The position numbers were made by a program, and so were the translations under genes. A stretch of DNA of 64,000 nucleotides from Desulfovibrio piger. GTDB taxonomy: Bacteria > Desulfobacterota > Desulfovibrionia > Desulfovibrionales > Desulfovibrionaceae. The notes beneath the pieces were generated by a model that did no database searches, had not been told where the DNA came from, and worked only from the letters and a program-made list of their open reading frames with translations. Location of the stretch: NCBI RefSeq assembly GCF_012843875.1, contig NZ_JABAFY010000007.1:23118-87117 (forward strand), given 5' to 3'. Positions 39,242-49,341 of this stretch are shown here, piece by piece. Position 1 is the first letter of the stretch. The number at the start of each line of letters is the position of its first letter.

Positions 39242-41332
39242 TTAGATCTGCAGGGCGGCAAAATCCGCCAGCCGAGCAAACCGGGTGCCCAGGGCATTGA
39301 GCATGGCCAGGCGGTTGGCGCGCAGCGCCGCATCATCGCACATGACCATGACGCCGTCGAAGAAGGCATCCACCACAGGACGGACTTCCAGCAGCGTTTT
39401 GAGGGCGGCGGTATGGTCACCGGCCTCCCACAGGCTGTCCAGACGCGGCAGCAGATCGTCCAGCGTGGCGGCCAGGGCCTTTTCGGCATCTTCCTGCAGC
39501 AGGTTAGCCTGCCAGGCAGCGGCAAGCTGTTCAGCCGCGCCCTGCTTGCGGACGATGTTGGCCACACGCTTGAAGGTCTGCACGGCCTCGGCATAACCGG
39601 CTTCCTTGCTGAACTGGGCAAGGGCGGCCAGGCGGGCCCCGCACTGGCAGACATCAGCCACACCGGCGCCCAGAGCGGCATCCACCAGCAGGCTGTCTTC
39701 GCCACGGTTCTGCCAGTAATTGCGCACACGGCCCGCAAAGAAGTCCAGCAGCTTGTCCAGGGCTTCCTGCGGAGCCAGCTTCCACTGGCGGTCACCATAG
39801 AGTTCGTGAGCACGGGCGAACAGCTGACGGATGTCGAAGTGCAGGTCGAACTCCAGAGCGATACGGATGATGCCCAGAGCGCAACGGCGCAGGGCATTGG
39901 GGTCGGCGGCACCGGTGGGGATCATGCCCAGGCCGAAGCAGCCCACCAAGGTATCGGCCTTGTCGGCCATGGACAGCAGCGCGCCGCACAGGCTGGCAGG
40001 CACGGGGCTGTCGGGGCCGGCGGGCAGATACTGTTCGCGCAGGGCCTGGGCCACCACCGGGGTCTCGCCCTTGCGCTCGGCGTAGATGCCGCCCATGATG
40101 CCCTGCAGGGTATCGAACTCGCCCACCATGCCGGTCACCAGGTCGGCCTTGGACAGGCGGCCGGCACGGGCGGCGTCCTCGGCGCTGACCTTGCCCTGGG
40201 CCACGTTCTCGGCCAGCCAGCGGCACAGGGCTTCCAGACGACGGGTCTTTTCGCCCATGGTGCCCAGACGGCCGATGAAGATGACGTGATCCAGCTTTTC
40301 CAGCCAATAGTCGAAATTATCGCGCAGGTCGGCATGCCAGAAGAAACGGGCATCCTCCAGGCGGGCACGCAGCACGCGTTCCCAGCCGTGCTTGACCAAG
40401 CTCATGTCCTCGGGGGAGATGTTGAGCACGGTCAGGAAGTGCGGCATCAGGGTACCGTCGGCAGCCTCGATACCAAAGCTCTTCTGATGGCTTTCCATGC
40501 TGGTGAGCAGCACTTCGCGGGGCACTTCCAGATAGGAAGGATCGAAGTCGGCCAGCAGGGGCACGGGATGTTCGGTCAGGCCCTGCACTTCGTCCAGCAG
40601 GCCGTCACGCCACAGCACCTTGCCGCCGATGGCGGCAGCCTGGGCGTCACCGCCTTCCATGATGACCTTGCGGCGGTCGGCGGCGTCGGGCGTCAGGCCG
40701 CCCTTGTCCGCCAGCACGGCCAGAAGTTCATTGGCATGGGCCACGCTGAAGGGGCCATGACCGTGGATGCGGTGCCCCATGGTCTCGCGACCGGAAGCCA
40801 CAGGGCCCACGGTGAAGGGCACCACGGCGTCATCCAGCAGGGCCACGATCCAGCGCAGCGGGCGGGCATAGGCCAGGGTGTTGCTGCCCCAGCGCATGCG
40901 CTTGCCGAACGGCAGGGAGGTGATGACGGCGGGGCAGATCTCGGCCAGCAGATCGGCAACGGCAGCGCCGCCGATGCGTTTGCGCACGGCCACGTATTCG
41001 CCCTTTTCGGTGGTGATGCGGTACACATCGTCCACGCTCACGCCGTTGGTGCGGGCAAAGCCTTCCAGGGCCTTGGTGGGCTTGCCGTCAGCGGCAAAGG
41101 CCACACGCACCGGCGGGCCGGCCACTTCTTCCTCGCGCTCCTGCTGCACGGGGTTCACGTCCTCGATGATGACGATGGCACGACGCGGCGTGCTCATGGT
41201 ACGCAGGGCGCCGTGTTCCACACTGGCTTCCTGCAGGGCCGCCGTAAAACGGGCGGCCAGTTCGGCTTCTTCGCCGGCCAAAAAACGGGCAGGCAGTTCT
41301 TCGCTGCCAATTTCAAGCACAAAGGTCGCCAT
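39242..41332 (-). CDS. glyS: Glycyl-tRNA synthetase beta subunit
   Basis: A 696-residue protein with the GlyS pattern: FVLEIGSEELPARFL at the N terminus, FGKRMRWGSNTLAYARPLRWIVALL, FLTVLNISPEDM and the C-terminal anticodon-binding-like domain. With GlyQ it forms the alpha2beta2 enzyme that charges tRNA-Gly. It begins four bases after glyQ ends. Confidence 0.97.
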   Translation of the reverse strand: MATFVLEIGSEELPARFLAGEEAELAARFTAALQEASVEHGALRTMSTPRRAIVIIEDVNPVQQEREEEVAGPPVRVAFAADGKPTKALEGFARTNGVSVDDVYRITTEKGEYVAVRKRIGGAAVADLLAEICPAVITSLPFGKRMRWGSNTLAYARPLRWIVALLDDAVVPFTVGPVASGRETMGHRIHGHGPFSVAHANELLAVLADKGGLTPDAADRRKVIMEGGDAQAAAIGGKVLWRDGLLDEVQGLTEHPVPLLADFDPSYLEVPREVLLTSMESHQKSFGIEAADGTLMPHFLTVLNISPEDMSLVKHGWERVLRARLEDARFFWHADLRDNFDYWLEKLDHVIFIGRLGTMGEKTRRLEALCRWLAENVAQGKVSAEDAARAGRLSKADLVTGMVGEFDTLQGIMGGIYAERKGETPVVAQALREQYLPAGPDSPVPASLCGALLSMADKADTLVGCFGLGMIPTGAADPNALRRCALGIIRIALEFDLHFDIRQLFARAHELYGDRQWKLAPQEALDKLLDFFAGRVRNYWQNRGEDSLLVDAALGAGVADVCQCGARLAALAQFSKEAGYAEAVQTFKRVANIVRKQGAAEQLAAAWQANLLQEDAEKALAATLDDLLPRLDSLWEAGDHTAALKTLLEVRPVVDAFFDGVMVMCDDAALRANRLAMLNALGTRFARLADFAALQI

Positions 41333-41335
41333 GCC

Positions 41336-42214
41336 TTACCTCGCCTCGGTGTTGAGCATCGGATACCCCAGCTCTTCACGCTGGGCCACATACAGTTTGG
41401 CCACGCCTGCAGCCAGAGCGCGCACACGGCCGATATAGCCGGCGCGTTCCGTGATGGAGATGGCGCCGCGCGCATCCAGCAGGTTGAAGGTGTGGGAACA
41501 TTTGAGGCAGTAGTCATAGGCGGGCCAGGGCAGGTTCTGCTCCAGCATGGCCTTGCACTGGCCTTCAAAATCATTGAAATGACGCAGCAGCATCTCGGGG
41601 TTGCTGGCCTCGAAATTGTGCTTGGACTGCTCCACTTCGTTCTGGTGGTAGATGTGGCCGTAGGTCACGTTCTTGTTCCACTTCAGGTCGTAGACGGATT
41701 CCACGCCCTGCAGATACATGGTCAGACGTTCCAGACCATAGGTCAGTTCCACGCTGATGGGATGCAGGTCGATGCCGCCCACCTGTTGGAAGTAGGTGAA
41801 CTGGCTCACTTCCATGCCGTTGAGCCACACTTCCCAGCCCAGGCCCCAGGCACCCAGGGTGGGCGATTCCCAGTCGTCTTCCACAAAGCGGATATCGTGC
41901 TGGGCAGGATTGATGCCCAGGGCGTTCAGGCTTTCCAGGTACAGTTCCTGCACATTGGCAGGAGAAGGCTTCATGATGACCTGGAACTGGAAGTAGCGCT
42001 GCAGGCGGTTGGGGTTTTCCCCGTAGCGGCCGTCAGTGGGACGACGGCTGGGTTCCACATAGGCCACGCTCCAGGGTTCGGGGCCCAGCACGCGCAGGAA
42101 GGTGTTGGGGTTGAACGTCCCCGCCCCGCATTCCACGCCTGAAGGCTGTTCCACGACACAGCCCTGCTCCGCCCAGTAGCGTTGCAGGGTAAGGATGACA
42201 TCCTGAAAATACAT
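41336..42214 (-). CDS. glyQ: Glycyl-tRNA synthetase alpha subunit
   Basis: A 292-residue class II catalytic subunit. [35 protein letters not shown] and [20 protein letters not shown] (in part) are the family blocks. AAAGGACT lies six bases before the ATG at 42214; an in-frame start ten codons earlier lacks a site. It is in the order rodZ-recO-glyQ-glyS. Confidence 0.97.
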   Translation of the reverse strand: MYFQDVILTLQRYWAEQGCVVEQPSGVECGAGTFNPNTFLRVLGPEPWSVAYVEPSRRPTDGRYGENPNRLQRYFQFQVIMKPSPANVQELYLESLNALGINPAQHDIRFVEDDWESPTLGAWGLGWEVWLNGMEVSQFTYFQQVGGIDLHPISVELTYGLERLTMYLQGVESVYDLKWNKNVTYGHIYHQNEVEQSKHNFEASNPEMLLRHFNDFEGQCKAMLEQNLPWPAYDYCLKCSHTFNLLDARGAISITERAGYIGRVRALAAGVAKLYVAQREELGYPMLNTEAR

Positions 42215-42330
42215 GTGCAGTCCTTTTTTAACACATTTCGGCACGACGCGACGCTCGCGTCAGCTACGGCGCCGCCAGTCCGACGCGTCCCCTTCGTTCG
42301 TCTTTTGTCCCGCAGACGGGACGGGCAGAC

Positions 42331-43083
42331 TCAAACCCGACGAAAATAGTTCCCTTCCCAGGCCAGCCCCAAATGGTACTGGACAAAACCATCGATAGCC
42401 CGGGCACAGGCCCGCCGCACCGGGGGCGGCAGCTCGCCGTCCGGCCACCCGGACGGGAAACTTTGCTGTACATGGCGCAGAAGGTCAAGCCCCTGTGCGG
42501 GGATCTCCACGCCATAACGCTCCAGTTCGAAGCGGCTGCTGCGACAGGAGGAACAGCGCAGTTGGCCTTCATCGACCACGAAGAGCGCGTCCTCGCTGAT
42601 GGTCCGGCCGCACCGGCCGCACTGCCCCAGGTTGGGGGCAAAGCCCAGGGCCCCGGCCAGACGCAGGCGGAAATACAGGGGCAGGAGCACTGGCGGGGCC
42701 TTTTCCGCCTCCAGTACCGCGCGCAGATCCTCCACCAGCAGGAAGGCTTCCGTCGCGGCGTCCTCCCCTACGCCCATGGCTTCCACAAAGCGCAGGCAGT
42801 TGGCCGCCAGCCCCATGCGCTGCCAGTTGCGTCGCAGCAGCCGCGGCCCCTGCAGCAAGGCCGCCTCCTCAAGATTGAGGAAACGCCCGTCCTTTGAGGA
42901 ACGGACACGGCACTGCAGGCTGTTCAGCACATCCAGACAGCCGCAAAAGCGTCGCCTGCTGCGGCTGCCGCCAAAGGCGAACAGCGTCAGCAGGCCATGT
43001 TCACGGCACAACAGCTTGAGCCAGAGATCCGACTCACGAAAGGCCCCCATGCGCAGCACGAGGGCCTGGTCGGTCCATTCCAT
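42331..43083 (-). CDS. recO: DNA repair protein RecO
   Basis: A 250-residue RecO. The N-terminal OB fold (ALVLRMGAFRESDLWLKLLCREHGLLTLFA, in part) and the zinc-binding four-cysteine knuckle (CGRCG...CSSCR near residues 152-180) are visible. It loads RecA onto SSB-coated DNA with RecR. Its ATG shares a base with the stop of rodZ (TGATG), so the two are coupled. Confidence 0.92.
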   Translation of the reverse strand: MEWTDQALVLRMGAFRESDLWLKLLCREHGLLTLFAFGGSRSRRRFCGCLDVLNSLQCRVRSSKDGRFLNLEEAALLQGPRLLRRNWQRMGLAANCLRFVEAMGVGEDAATEAFLLVEDLRAVLEAEKAPPVLLPLYFRLRLAGALGFAPNLGQCGRCGRTISEDALFVVDEGQLRCSSCRSSRFELERYGVEIPAQGLDLLRHVQQSFPSGWPDGELPPPVRRACARAIDGFVQYHLGLAWEGNYFRRV

Positions 43084-44078
43084 CAGTTGGCGGCAGGCGG
43101 GAAGACCAGGGTCTTCACCTGACCGGCCTGACCGGGAGCCGGCAGTTCCGTCCCGTCATACGAGACCTGGACCCCACCGGCGTTGCCCAGCTTTACCTCC
43201 AGGGCCTTGGCAAATTCCAGAGTGATGATGTCGCCCTTGCGCACCGAGAACTGGCGCACTTCCCCGTCCACGGTGGCCCGCATCCAGCATTCGCCGATAC
43301 CGGTCACCACCACACGGTGCATGCCAGCAGGCAGGGACGGATCCTGGGCGGCCGTATCCTGGACCGTGGCGGCATTGGCCGTCTGGCCCCAGGTCAGCTC
43401 CGCAGGACGGGTATCCATCATGCCCGTGTACGCGGGCGCGGCACTGCGTTCAGGCTGTGCGGTACCGGGCACAGGCGCCACACCACCGGCAGGAGCGGCC
43501 GCACCGCCATTGCCCTGGGGAGCCGGGGCAGTCTGGCCACCGGTAGGAGCAGGTACCGCAGGCGTCGTGGCAGACGGTGCCGGAGCCACCGGCTCAGGGG
43601 CAGGAGCCACGGCTGCAGGCTCTGCAGTCGGCAGGCCCTGTTCCTTGCTGCCGGTCAGATCCTTGAATACGCCCCGCTGCCACAGCATCCAGCCGCCACC
43701 GGCCAGCGCCACCACCAGGATGAGCAGGATGAAGACACGCAGCCAGCCCGCGAGGCCCTGACGGGCGCCGTGACGCAAGATGGCGGGATTGCTGCGCAGG
43801 TCCTCGTCGCCCCCCATGACGGTGCATTCCGTGGCCGCCGCGGGCTGCAGGGCGTGCGCCACTTCCGCTACGGCTTCGGGATCCAGGGCCATGTACGAGG
43901 CATAGGCCCGCAAAAAGCCCTTGGTATAGGCAGGATGGGGCAAGGCGGAAAGATCCCCGCTCTCCAGGGCCTGGATGAGCCGCGTGCTGATCTTCAGGTG
44001 GGCGGCCACATCATCAAGGCTCAGGCCACGGCGTTCGCGCTCCGCGCACAGCGCCGCACCCAGTTCTTCAAAAGTCAT
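43083..44078 (-). CDS. RodZ-like helix-turn-helix membrane protein
   Basis: A 331-residue bitopic protein. Residues 5-70 are a RodZ-type HTH (LCAERERRGLSLDDVAAHLKIS, ALPHPAYTKGFLRAYAS), one membrane helix lies at about 115-135 (VFILLILVVALAGGGWMLW), then a Pro/Ala-rich linker and a C-terminal DUF4115 domain (WMRATVDGEVRQFSVRKGDIITL). RodZ links the MreB cytoskeleton to cell-wall synthesis. The linker is long and low in complexity. Confidence 0.88.
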   Translation of the reverse strand: MTFEELGAALCAERERRGLSLDDVAAHLKISTRLIQALESGDLSALPHPAYTKGFLRAYASYMALDPEAVAEVAHALQPAAATECTVMGGDEDLRSNPAILRHGARQGLAGWLRVFILLILVVALAGGGWMLWQRGVFKDLTGSKEQGLPTAEPAAVAPAPEPVAPAPSATTPAVPAPTGGQTAPAPQGNGGAAAPAGGVAPVPGTAQPERSAAPAYTGMMDTRPAELTWGQTANAATVQDTAAQDPSLPAGMHRVVVTGIGECWMRATVDGEVRQFSVRKGDIITLEFAKALEVKLGNAGGVQVSYDGTELPAPGQAGQVKTLVFPPAAN

Positions 44079-44153
44079 GCAAACCTCGATACGGGGAAAG
44101 CGGGTATCTGCCGGCCGGGTCTCCCCGTCTGGTTCCGGCCGGAAGGCAGTATC

Positions 44154-45092
44154 TTACAGACGGATATCGATGACGGCCTTGCTGCGCAGCTGCTGGGAGT
44201 ATTCGTCAAAACGCTCCATGGCCTTGGGCTGGCGCAGGATGTTATCGATGACGGGCCGGGCTTCCTCAAAGGTCATGGGACGGCCGGGACCGCTCTGTCC
44301 GGGACGGAACAGATGCACCTGGGCCTTGTGGCCCTGCACGGTGAAGATGTCGGTCACATCGCCGGGCTTCATCTTGTTCAGGCGGGTCTCCCACTCAGGA
44401 TTGAGGCGTCCCCACTCCACCGGGCCCATGTCGCCGCCCTTTTCGCGATTGGGGGCGATGGAATACTTGCGGGCGGCCTCTTCGAACGAAAGGGCTCCGG
44501 AAGCGATCTGCGCCGCGATGCTCCTGGCATTGACGTTGGGATTGTAGACGATCAGGCCCATATGCAGACCGTTGCGGTCATACATGGTGTCCTTGTGCTT
44601 TTCGTAGTAGGCGCGGATCTCGTCATCGGTCACCACAACGCGGCGGCCCACTTCGGCCCCCATGACGCGCTGACGCAGCATGTTGGTCTTCATGCTCTTG
44701 CGCAGCTCATCCACGCTCATGCCCTGCTTCTTCAGCTCGGCTTCGAACTGGGCGCGGTTCAGGCGACGCATCTTCATCATCTTGGTCAGTTCCTGATCGA
44801 TCTCGCTGTCGGAGACCGTGATGCTCAGGCGCTTGGCCTCCTGTTCCAGCAGGATGTCCATAATCATGGAATCCAGCACCTTGCGGAAGACCACATTGAC
44901 CTTGTCGGCCTGCTTGGGGTCATTGGGATTGAGACGGGCACGCCCCAGTTCAGGCAGCGCGGCCTTTTGCAGGTCGAACATGGTGATGACCTGGCCGTTG
45001 ACCACCGCGGCAATTTTGTTGAGCTGGGCAGCCTGGGCCGTGCAGGCTAGGCAGAGCCATGCCATCAGGATCAGAAGGACATATTTTTTCAA
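44154..45092 (-). CDS. SurA-like periplasmic peptidyl-prolyl isomerase/chaperone
   Basis: A 312-residue exported chaperone. With a TTG start at 45092 the protein begins MKKYVLLILMAWLCLACTAQA, a clean signal peptide, and GGGAG lies nine bases upstream. The ATG at 45116 gives eight more residues but has no site. The N-terminal SurA domain (AAVVNGQVITMFDLQKAAL) is followed by one parvulin PPIase domain (FEEAARKYSIAPNREKGGDMGPVEWG). E. coli SurA has two PPIase domains. It should help outer-membrane proteins such as the porin fold. Confidence 0.85.
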   Translation of the reverse strand: MKKYVLLILMAWLCLACTAQAAQLNKIAAVVNGQVITMFDLQKAALPELGRARLNPNDPKQADKVNVVFRKVLDSMIMDILLEQEAKRLSITVSDSEIDQELTKMMKMRRLNRAQFEAELKKQGMSVDELRKSMKTNMLRQRVMGAEVGRRVVVTDDEIRAYYEKHKDTMYDRNGLHMGLIVYNPNVNARSIAAQIASGALSFEEAARKYSIAPNREKGGDMGPVEWGRLNPEWETRLNKMKPGDVTDIFTVQGHKAQVHLFRPGQSGPGRPMTFEEARPVIDNILRQPKAMERFDEYSQQLRSKAVIDIRL

Positions 45093-45173
45093 GGCAAATT
45101 CTCCCGTTATGCGCATAGGCTGTAGTAGCAGCCGAAAATAGCCAATATTTCCCTCTTTGGCAATCGCCGCGGC

Positions 45174-48100
45174 CTAGGCCGTGTCGCCCGGAGCTTCCGG
45201 TGTGCGGATGTTTTCCAGGGCCTGCCGCAGCCCCTGCAGTCCCTGGGCAAAATCCTTGTCCGCAGGCAGGGGCAGCATGAGCGACGCCGGCGGCAGCATC
45301 CGGGCGCCCTTCATGGAAGCCACCAGTTGCAGGATGCGCTCCGGCTGCACGGCGGTCTGGCCGTCGCCCCACACCAGACGGACATGATCCAGATAGATGT
45401 CCGCACGCTGGACCTGCAAATGGCTCAGGAACTGCTTGAAATCGAGCACGGCGATGAAGTTGACCAGTTCCTGCGGGAAGCTGCCGAAACGGTCGCGCAT
45501 GGAAAGGGCCACTTCCTCGCGGGCCGCGCCGCTGGTGGCCGACGTGAGCGCCTTATAGCAGCGCAGGCGTTCCCGGCCATCCTCGATGTAGGACTGGGGG
45601 ATATGGGCAGGCAGACCGAGGTTGAGTTCCGTTTCCACGTCCTGGGTGACGGGCGTGCCCTTGAGACGGGCCACGGCCTCTTCCAGCATCTCCAGATACA
45701 GGTCGAGCCCCACCCGGCCCATATGGCCGGACTGCACCTCGCCTAGGATGTTGCCCGCACCGCGCAGGCGCAGGTCTTCCATGGCCACCTGGAAACCGGC
45801 CCCCAGATAGTCCATGTCCATGATGATGCGCAACCGCTCCTCGGCCACTTCGCTCAGATGCTCCGTATCGGGCACCACGAAGAAGGCGTAGGCCTGACGG
45901 TCACTGCGGCCCACCCGGCCCCGCAGCTGATAGAGCTGGCCAAGGCCGAAGAGCTGCGCCTGGTCCACCACCAGGGTGTTGGCGCGGGGGAAGTCCAGGC
46001 CCGACTCGACGATAGCCGTACAGACCAGCACATCCAGCTCGCCGTGCCAGAACTTGTGCATGTTGCTTTCCAGCTCGCTTTCCGACATCTGGCCGTGCGC
46101 CATGCCCACCCGGGCGGTGGGTACCAGCTTGCGCACATATTCGGCCACGCGCTCCAGCCCCTGGACACGGTTGTATACCCAGAAGACCTGACCTTCCCGC
46201 GCCAGCTCGCGTTCCAGCACCGTGCGCAGGGTGGCATCGTCACGCCGCAGCACGGCCGTGGCCACAGGCTTGCGGTCCTGCGGCGCGGTCTCGATGACCG
46301 AAAGGTCGCGGATGCCGGACATGGAAAGTTGCAGGGTGCGCGGGATGGGCGTGGCCGTCAGGGTCAGCACGTCCACGTTCTTTTTCAGGGCCTTGAGCTT
46401 TTCCTTGTGCCGCACGCCGAAGCGCTGTTCCTCGTCCAGGATGAGCAAGGAGAGGTTGGGCAGGGACACGTCCGACGACAGCAGGCGGTGCGTGCCCAGC
46501 AGGATGTCAATCTGCCCCTCGGCCGCGGCCTTGAGGACTTCCTTTTGCCGGGCACGGGGCACGAAACGGCTCAGCAGGCCCACTGTGACCGGGAAACCGG
46601 CCAGACGGGCCCGGAAGGTCTGGTAATGCTGCTCGGCCAGCACCGTGGTGGGACACAGCAGGGCCACCTGACGCCCCTCGCTGGCCGCGCGGAAGGCGGC
46701 GCGCAGGGCCACTTCGGTCTTGCCGAAACCCACGTCACCACAGACCAGACGGTCCATGGGCTCGGACTTGTCCATATCGGCCAAAACGTCCTCGATGGCC
46801 CGGGCCTGGTCCGGGGTCTCCTCAAAGCCGAAGGTCGCCTCGAACTCGTGGTACAGCTCGCCCGGCGGGTCGTAGCGGAAGCCCTTGGCCACCTTGCGGT
46901 AGGCGTACATCTCCACCAGGTCGGCCGCGATCTTTTCGATGGCCTTGCGGACCTTCTCCTTGCCGGAACTCCAGCTGGCGCCGCCCAGACGGTCAAGGGC
47001 CGGTTCCGCACCCTCGCCACCTTTGAAGCGCTGGATGAGCCCCAGGCGGTCCACCGGCACATAGAGCCTGTCCTGCCCGGAGTATTCCACCAGAAGGAAG
47101 TCATTGCCCTGCCCTCCCTGCACCAGATGGTGCAGACCGGCAAAACGGCCGATGCCGTAATCCCGGTGGACGAGCAGGTCCCCGGCCTTGAGGTCATCGA
47201 AGCTGTCCAGTCCCTTGAACGCACGCGAGGAGGCACGGGCCTTCTTTTCCGCACGCGGATAGAGGATGTTCTCGCCCAGCACGAGCACATCGTCCCAGAC
47301 CAGCTCCGCACCCGAACGCCAGGGGGAGACCAGGGCGAACAGTCCGCGCTGTTCCGGCGCATAACGCAAGGCAGGCGTGATGCCTTCCTGCTCGGCCAGT
47401 TTGAGGAACTTGGCCCGGCTGCGCTGCGAGGAAAAGCTCAGCACCACCTGACGGCGCCGGTTCTGCCATTCCTTCAGACCGGCAGACAGATGCTGCCACG
47501 GACGGTCGGCCGCGCCGGGGACGGGGAAAAGATCCGTAAAGGCATGGAGCGGACGTTCCTGTACGTCGTCCCCCACGGTGTCCACGCCCATGACCAGGGG
47601 CTCCAGATAAAAACGGCGGGCCTTTTCCCAGGGCAGATCCTGCAGGCTGCCGCACAGGCACAGGGCGGACGGCTGCGGCAGGGGCGCATCATCTTCTTCC
47701 AGCTGGTCGCGCAACTGCATGGCCGTCCCGTGCAGGGCCGCATCGCAGTCCGCCTGTCCGGGCAGGAACCAGAGCGGCTCCTCGGGCAGCCAGTCCGCGA
47801 TGGTGCTGGCCTTTTCGTGCACCACGCCCGGCAGCAGGCCCAGACCGCCGGCATCCAGGGTCTTCTTGAAGGTGTAGCAGTCGTTCTCGCTGATGCGCGC
47901 CCCGGCGAACAGGGCATCCATGCGCTTGCGGGCCGCGGCCAGGCCCTGCGCGTCCAGCACGAAAGGCAGGGCCGGCAGCAGGGTCAGCTCGTCCAGCCCC
48001 TGCAGGGAGCGCTGGCTCTCGGCATCGAACAGGCGCAGTTCTTCCAGCGTATCGCCAAAAAACTCCATGCGCACAGGACGCGGATAGCCGGACGGGAAGA

Positions 48101-48632
48101 TGTCGAAGATGTCGCCGCGCCGGGCCATCTGCCCCGGCCGGGTCACCAGGGGGACACGTTCGTACCCCCACTCCACGGCCTGATCGAGGATCAGCTCCGG
48201 CGGATAGTCGCTGCCCCGCGTCAGGTCGAGCGTATGCTCGGCAAAAAAATCGCGGGGCACATGGCGCAGCAGCAGCGCTTCCGTGCTCAGGATGAGGCAG
48301 CGGGGCCCGCCCTGGGCAAGGCCGTACAGGGCCGCCAGCCGTCCTGCCCACGAATCCCGGTCACGGCGCAGTAAAAGACCGGCAGGGAGCACGGCAAAGG
48401 GCAGCTTCCAAGCAGGGACATCAGGGGCCATGTCAGCCAGGGAAAGCGAAGGAGAAAAAAGGGGCAGCAGTGCGCGCGCCGCCGTGTATTCCTCACGGTC
48501 GCGCACCAGGATGACGCTGCTGCGTCCCTGGGCCAGCGCGGCGCAGGCAAGACGGCAACAGGACGCCATGCCGCTGCGCTGCCAGTGTCGGGCCTCGGCC
48601 GGCCCTGAGAGCAGGGAAAGGATATCTGCCAT
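45174..48632 (-). CDS. mfd: Transcription-repair coupling factor Mfd
   Basis: A 1152-residue translocase. The N-terminal UvrB-like region, the RNA-polymerase interaction domain (GDLLVHRDYGIGRFAGLHHL), the RecG-like helicase core with Walker A GDVGFGKTE and DEEQRFG, motif VI region QLRGRVGRSDRQAYAFF, and the TRCF C-terminal domain are all present. It removes stalled polymerase and recruits UvrA. GGCGGA precedes the ATG at 48632; the much longer open frame upstream would run through a terminator. Confidence 0.96.
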   Translation of the reverse strand: MADILSLLSGPAEARHWQRSGMASCCRLACAALAQGRSSVILVRDREEYTAARALLPLFSPSLSLADMAPDVPAWKLPFAVLPAGLLLRRDRDSWAGRLAALYGLAQGGPRCLILSTEALLLRHVPRDFFAEHTLDLTRGSDYPPELILDQAVEWGYERVPLVTRPGQMARRGDIFDIFPSGYPRPVRMEFFGDTLEELRLFDAESQRSLQGLDELTLLPALPFVLDAQGLAAARKRMDALFAGARISENDCYTFKKTLDAGGLGLLPGVVHEKASTIADWLPEEPLWFLPGQADCDAALHGTAMQLRDQLEEDDAPLPQPSALCLCGSLQDLPWEKARRFYLEPLVMGVDTVGDDVQERPLHAFTDLFPVPGAADRPWQHLSAGLKEWQNRRRQVVLSFSSQRSRAKFLKLAEQEGITPALRYAPEQRGLFALVSPWRSGAELVWDDVLVLGENILYPRAEKKARASSRAFKGLDSFDDLKAGDLLVHRDYGIGRFAGLHHLVQGGQGNDFLLVEYSGQDRLYVPVDRLGLIQRFKGGEGAEPALDRLGGASWSSGKEKVRKAIEKIAADLVEMYAYRKVAKGFRYDPPGELYHEFEATFGFEETPDQARAIEDVLADMDKSEPMDRLVCGDVGFGKTEVALRAAFRAASEGRQVALLCPTTVLAEQHYQTFRARLAGFPVTVGLLSRFVPRARQKEVLKAAAEGQIDILLGTHRLLSSDVSLPNLSLLILDEEQRFGVRHKEKLKALKKNVDVLTLTATPIPRTLQLSMSGIRDLSVIETAPQDRKPVATAVLRRDDATLRTVLERELAREGQVFWVYNRVQGLERVAEYVRKLVPTARVGMAHGQMSESELESNMHKFWHGELDVLVCTAIVESGLDFPRANTLVVDQAQLFGLGQLYQLRGRVGRSDRQAYAFFVVPDTEHLSEVAEERLRIIMDMDYLGAGFQVAMEDLRLRGAGNILGEVQSGHMGRVGLDLYLEMLEEAVARLKGTPVTQDVETELNLGLPAHIPQSYIEDGRERLRCYKALTSATSGAAREEVALSMRDRFGSFPQELVNFIAVLDFKQFLSHLQVQRADIYLDHVRLVWGDGQTAVQPERILQLVASMKGARMLPPASLMLPLPADKDFAQGLQGLRQALENIRTPEAPGDTA

Positions 48633-48693
48633 ACTGTCCGCCGGAAAAGCAAAAACGACGCCACCAACGACGCCGAATCCTGGGAAAGGGTTC

Positions 48694-48719
48694 AAAAAAG
48701 GCGGCCCGAAGGCCGCCTT
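48694..48719 (-). terminator. Terminator after the HesB-like cluster
   Basis: On the minus strand AAGGCGGCC-TTCG-GGCCGCC is followed by TTTTTT. It separates the HesB genes from mfd. Confidence 0.92.
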
Positions 48720-48844
48720 GCGGGATCTCTTATCTGTAGCTGTCGGGGGCCATGCTTCAAGCGACCCGGGGGGATGCGTGCATGCACATCCCGGGCGGTG
48801 TGGGAACATTTCCCCGCACGGACAGCCGACGGATCACGATCCGC

Positions 48845-49165
48845 CTAGTGACTGCCGCAGCTGCTGCCGCAACTGCCGCAGCTGCTGCCGGAAGAGGCCA
48901 GCGGCACCTCGGGATCCACGGTGAATCCCATGTAGGTCATATCAATCTTGACGCCCTTGATCTGCGCCACCAGGTCGGTGGCCATGCAGAAGGTGAAACC
49001 GTCAACTTCCTCGGTGCTGTCCTGTGCGTTAGGCTCATCCAGAGCCAGGGCGAGACGCGGGCCGCTTCAGCCGCCGGGGGCAAGAAACACGCGGATGGAC
49101 TGGCGTTCCTTGTCCGCGAAGTAGGCTTCCAGCTCTTTACGAGCGTTTTCAGACAGAGTGATCAT
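48845..49165 (-). CDS. HesB/IscA-like selenoprotein with in-frame UGA (Sec33)
   Basis: Reading through one TGA (49067-49069) gives a 106-residue protein that aligns end to end with its two upstream sisters: ITLSENARKELEAYFADKERQ, then LAPGG-U-SGPRLALALDEP, ending in a Cys/Ser/Gly tail (SSCGSCGSSCGSH). Both sisters have Cys at the TGA position (GGCSGPRL). Frame and similarity continue unbroken on both sides, so a pseudogene is unlikely. A hairpin with bacterial SECIS features follows the TGA. HesB-related selenoproteins are a known family (TIGR01911); the relatives bind iron-sulfur clusters or iron, but the role of the Sec form is unknown. AGGAAT-AGG precedes the ATG. Confidence 0.9.
49026..49058 (-). 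promoter_or_regulatory. Candidate bacterial SECIS element in the selenoprotein gene
   Basis: On the minus strand, 25 bases after the TGA, a loop UGGAU sits on a perfect stem GGCUC/GAGCC (49046-49032); an outer GCGU/ACGC pair encloses it. The distance and the G near the loop start fit the bacterial SECIS pattern. In the Cys sister at 49342-49668 the matching bases are GGCTC/GAACC, so the stem is broken where it is not needed. Confidence 0.7.
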
Positions 49166-49341
49166 TCCTATTCCTCTCTGGGCCGTATCTGCGGAGCGTC
49201 CTGCCCGTCAGGAACCGGGACCGATGCCCTGGGGCAACAGGCCCTCTCCGCCGGTAACGGCAGTTGATGGAAACAGAAGACGGGACCTTCTGTTATGACA
49301 AAACCGGCCGGGCCGGGACAGCCGGCCCCACCGGACAGGGA

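Noticed and set aside
45858..48374. 838-codon plus-strand frame across mfd
   Set aside because: Antisense shadow of the very well conserved Mfd helicase; no start signal.
48752..49267. Plus-strand Ala-rich frame across the HesB-like selenoprotein gene
   Set aside because: It is the complement of the Cys/Gly/Ser-rich tail and core; the minus-strand reading aligns with two paralogues.
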